From Bryobacteraceae bacterium (GTDB lineage: Bacteria > Acidobacteriota > Terriglobia > Bryobacterales > Bryobacteraceae): a stretch of 5,151 nucleotides of DNA. The position numbers and the translations under genes were made by a program. The notes below the pieces were generated by a model. The model saw only the letters and a list, made by a program, of their open reading frames with translations. It searched no databases and was not told where the DNA came from. Positions 4,993 through 5,151 of this stretch are shown in pieces (the stretch's first letter is position 1; each line of letters starts with the position of its first letter). Location: NCBI GenBank assembly GCA_030044325.1, contig JASHWA010000236.1, positions 1 to 5,151 on the forward strand, given 5' to 3'.

Positions 4993-5151
4993 CTAGAACT
5001 TCTTGAGCTCTTCGACCAGCCCGGCCAGGCCCTTTTTGAGGTAGATCTGCGTCAGGCGCTGCTCTTCGGGCGACGGCGCAACGATCCTTCGGAGCCGCGC
5101 GTCGTCGAGCGACGCTCGCGTGGGAATCCAGTAGGAGCCGTCGGCGAATCC
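4993..5151 (-). CDS. C-terminal end of an unidentified protein (partial)
   Basis: The minus-strand frame running in from the right edge gives 52 residues and a TAG stop at 4995-4993. The visible sequence starts GFADGSYWIPTRASLDDARL and ends in a helical, lysine-rich LAGLVEELKKF. Codons strongly favour G or C in the third position, so it looks genuinely coding. There is no membrane segment or metal motif in this part. I do not recognise the family. It lies upstream of, and in the same orientation as, the four-helix membrane protein, but the 167-base gap argues against tight coupling. The start is beyond the window. Confidence 0.7.
   Translation of the reverse strand, partial: GFADGSYWIPTRASLDDARLRRIVAPSPEEQRLTQIYLKKGLAGLVEELKKF

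Overview
This is a high-GC bacterial chromosomal window. Coding regions prefer G or C in third codon positions, two genes use GTG starts, and several intergenic gaps are filled by repeats. The family mix (a polytopic permease-like protein with a KIPFTCSLLPGKS-type motif, small membrane proteins, a stand-alone 'sensor' membrane domain) and the repeat-filled gaps fit an Acidobacteriota-like soil bacterium. That assignment is inference from protein style; no rRNA or other marker gene is present.

Layout, left to right. (1) Positions 1-81 hold the last 26 codons of an unidentified + strand gene. (2) Positions 82-586 form a long gap without an obvious conserved gene. It carries a short array of A/C-rich heptamers (135-155), a possible 54-residue ORF with an excellent ribosome binding site (183-347), two tandem hairpins with AGTAAT loops (399-444), and an inverted-repeat heptamer element (452-540). 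(3) Positions 587-2218 on the minus strand encode a 543-residue protein with about 12 membrane segments, probably an ABC-2-like permease. (4) Divergent from it on the + strand are an 80-residue two-helix membrane protein (2327-2569) and a stand-alone putative-sensor-domain membrane protein (GTG start, 2611-3207), likely co-transcribed. (5) A palindromic hairpin element (3255-3301) and an extended -10 promoter precede a class II aldolase/adducin-family protein with all FucA-type metal and catalytic residues (3369-4145). (6) A second copy of the inverted-repeat heptamer element (4157-4262) fills the gap between the convergent aldolase gene and a minus-strand 187-residue four-helix membrane protein (4262-4825). 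(7) Positions 4993-5151 hold the last 52 residues of another minus-strand gene.

The genes do not form a recognisable pathway: the aldolase has no sugar kinase or isomerase beside it, and the permease has no ATPase gene. No mobile-element transposase, CRISPR array, tRNA or rRNA was seen. The most interesting content is non-coding. One family of heptamer-built inverted repeats has two copies here, with matched arms and equal 29-nt loops, both next to gene 3' ends. A second family is short hairpins with a conserved AGTRAT loop. I did not find a convincing new multi-gene system.
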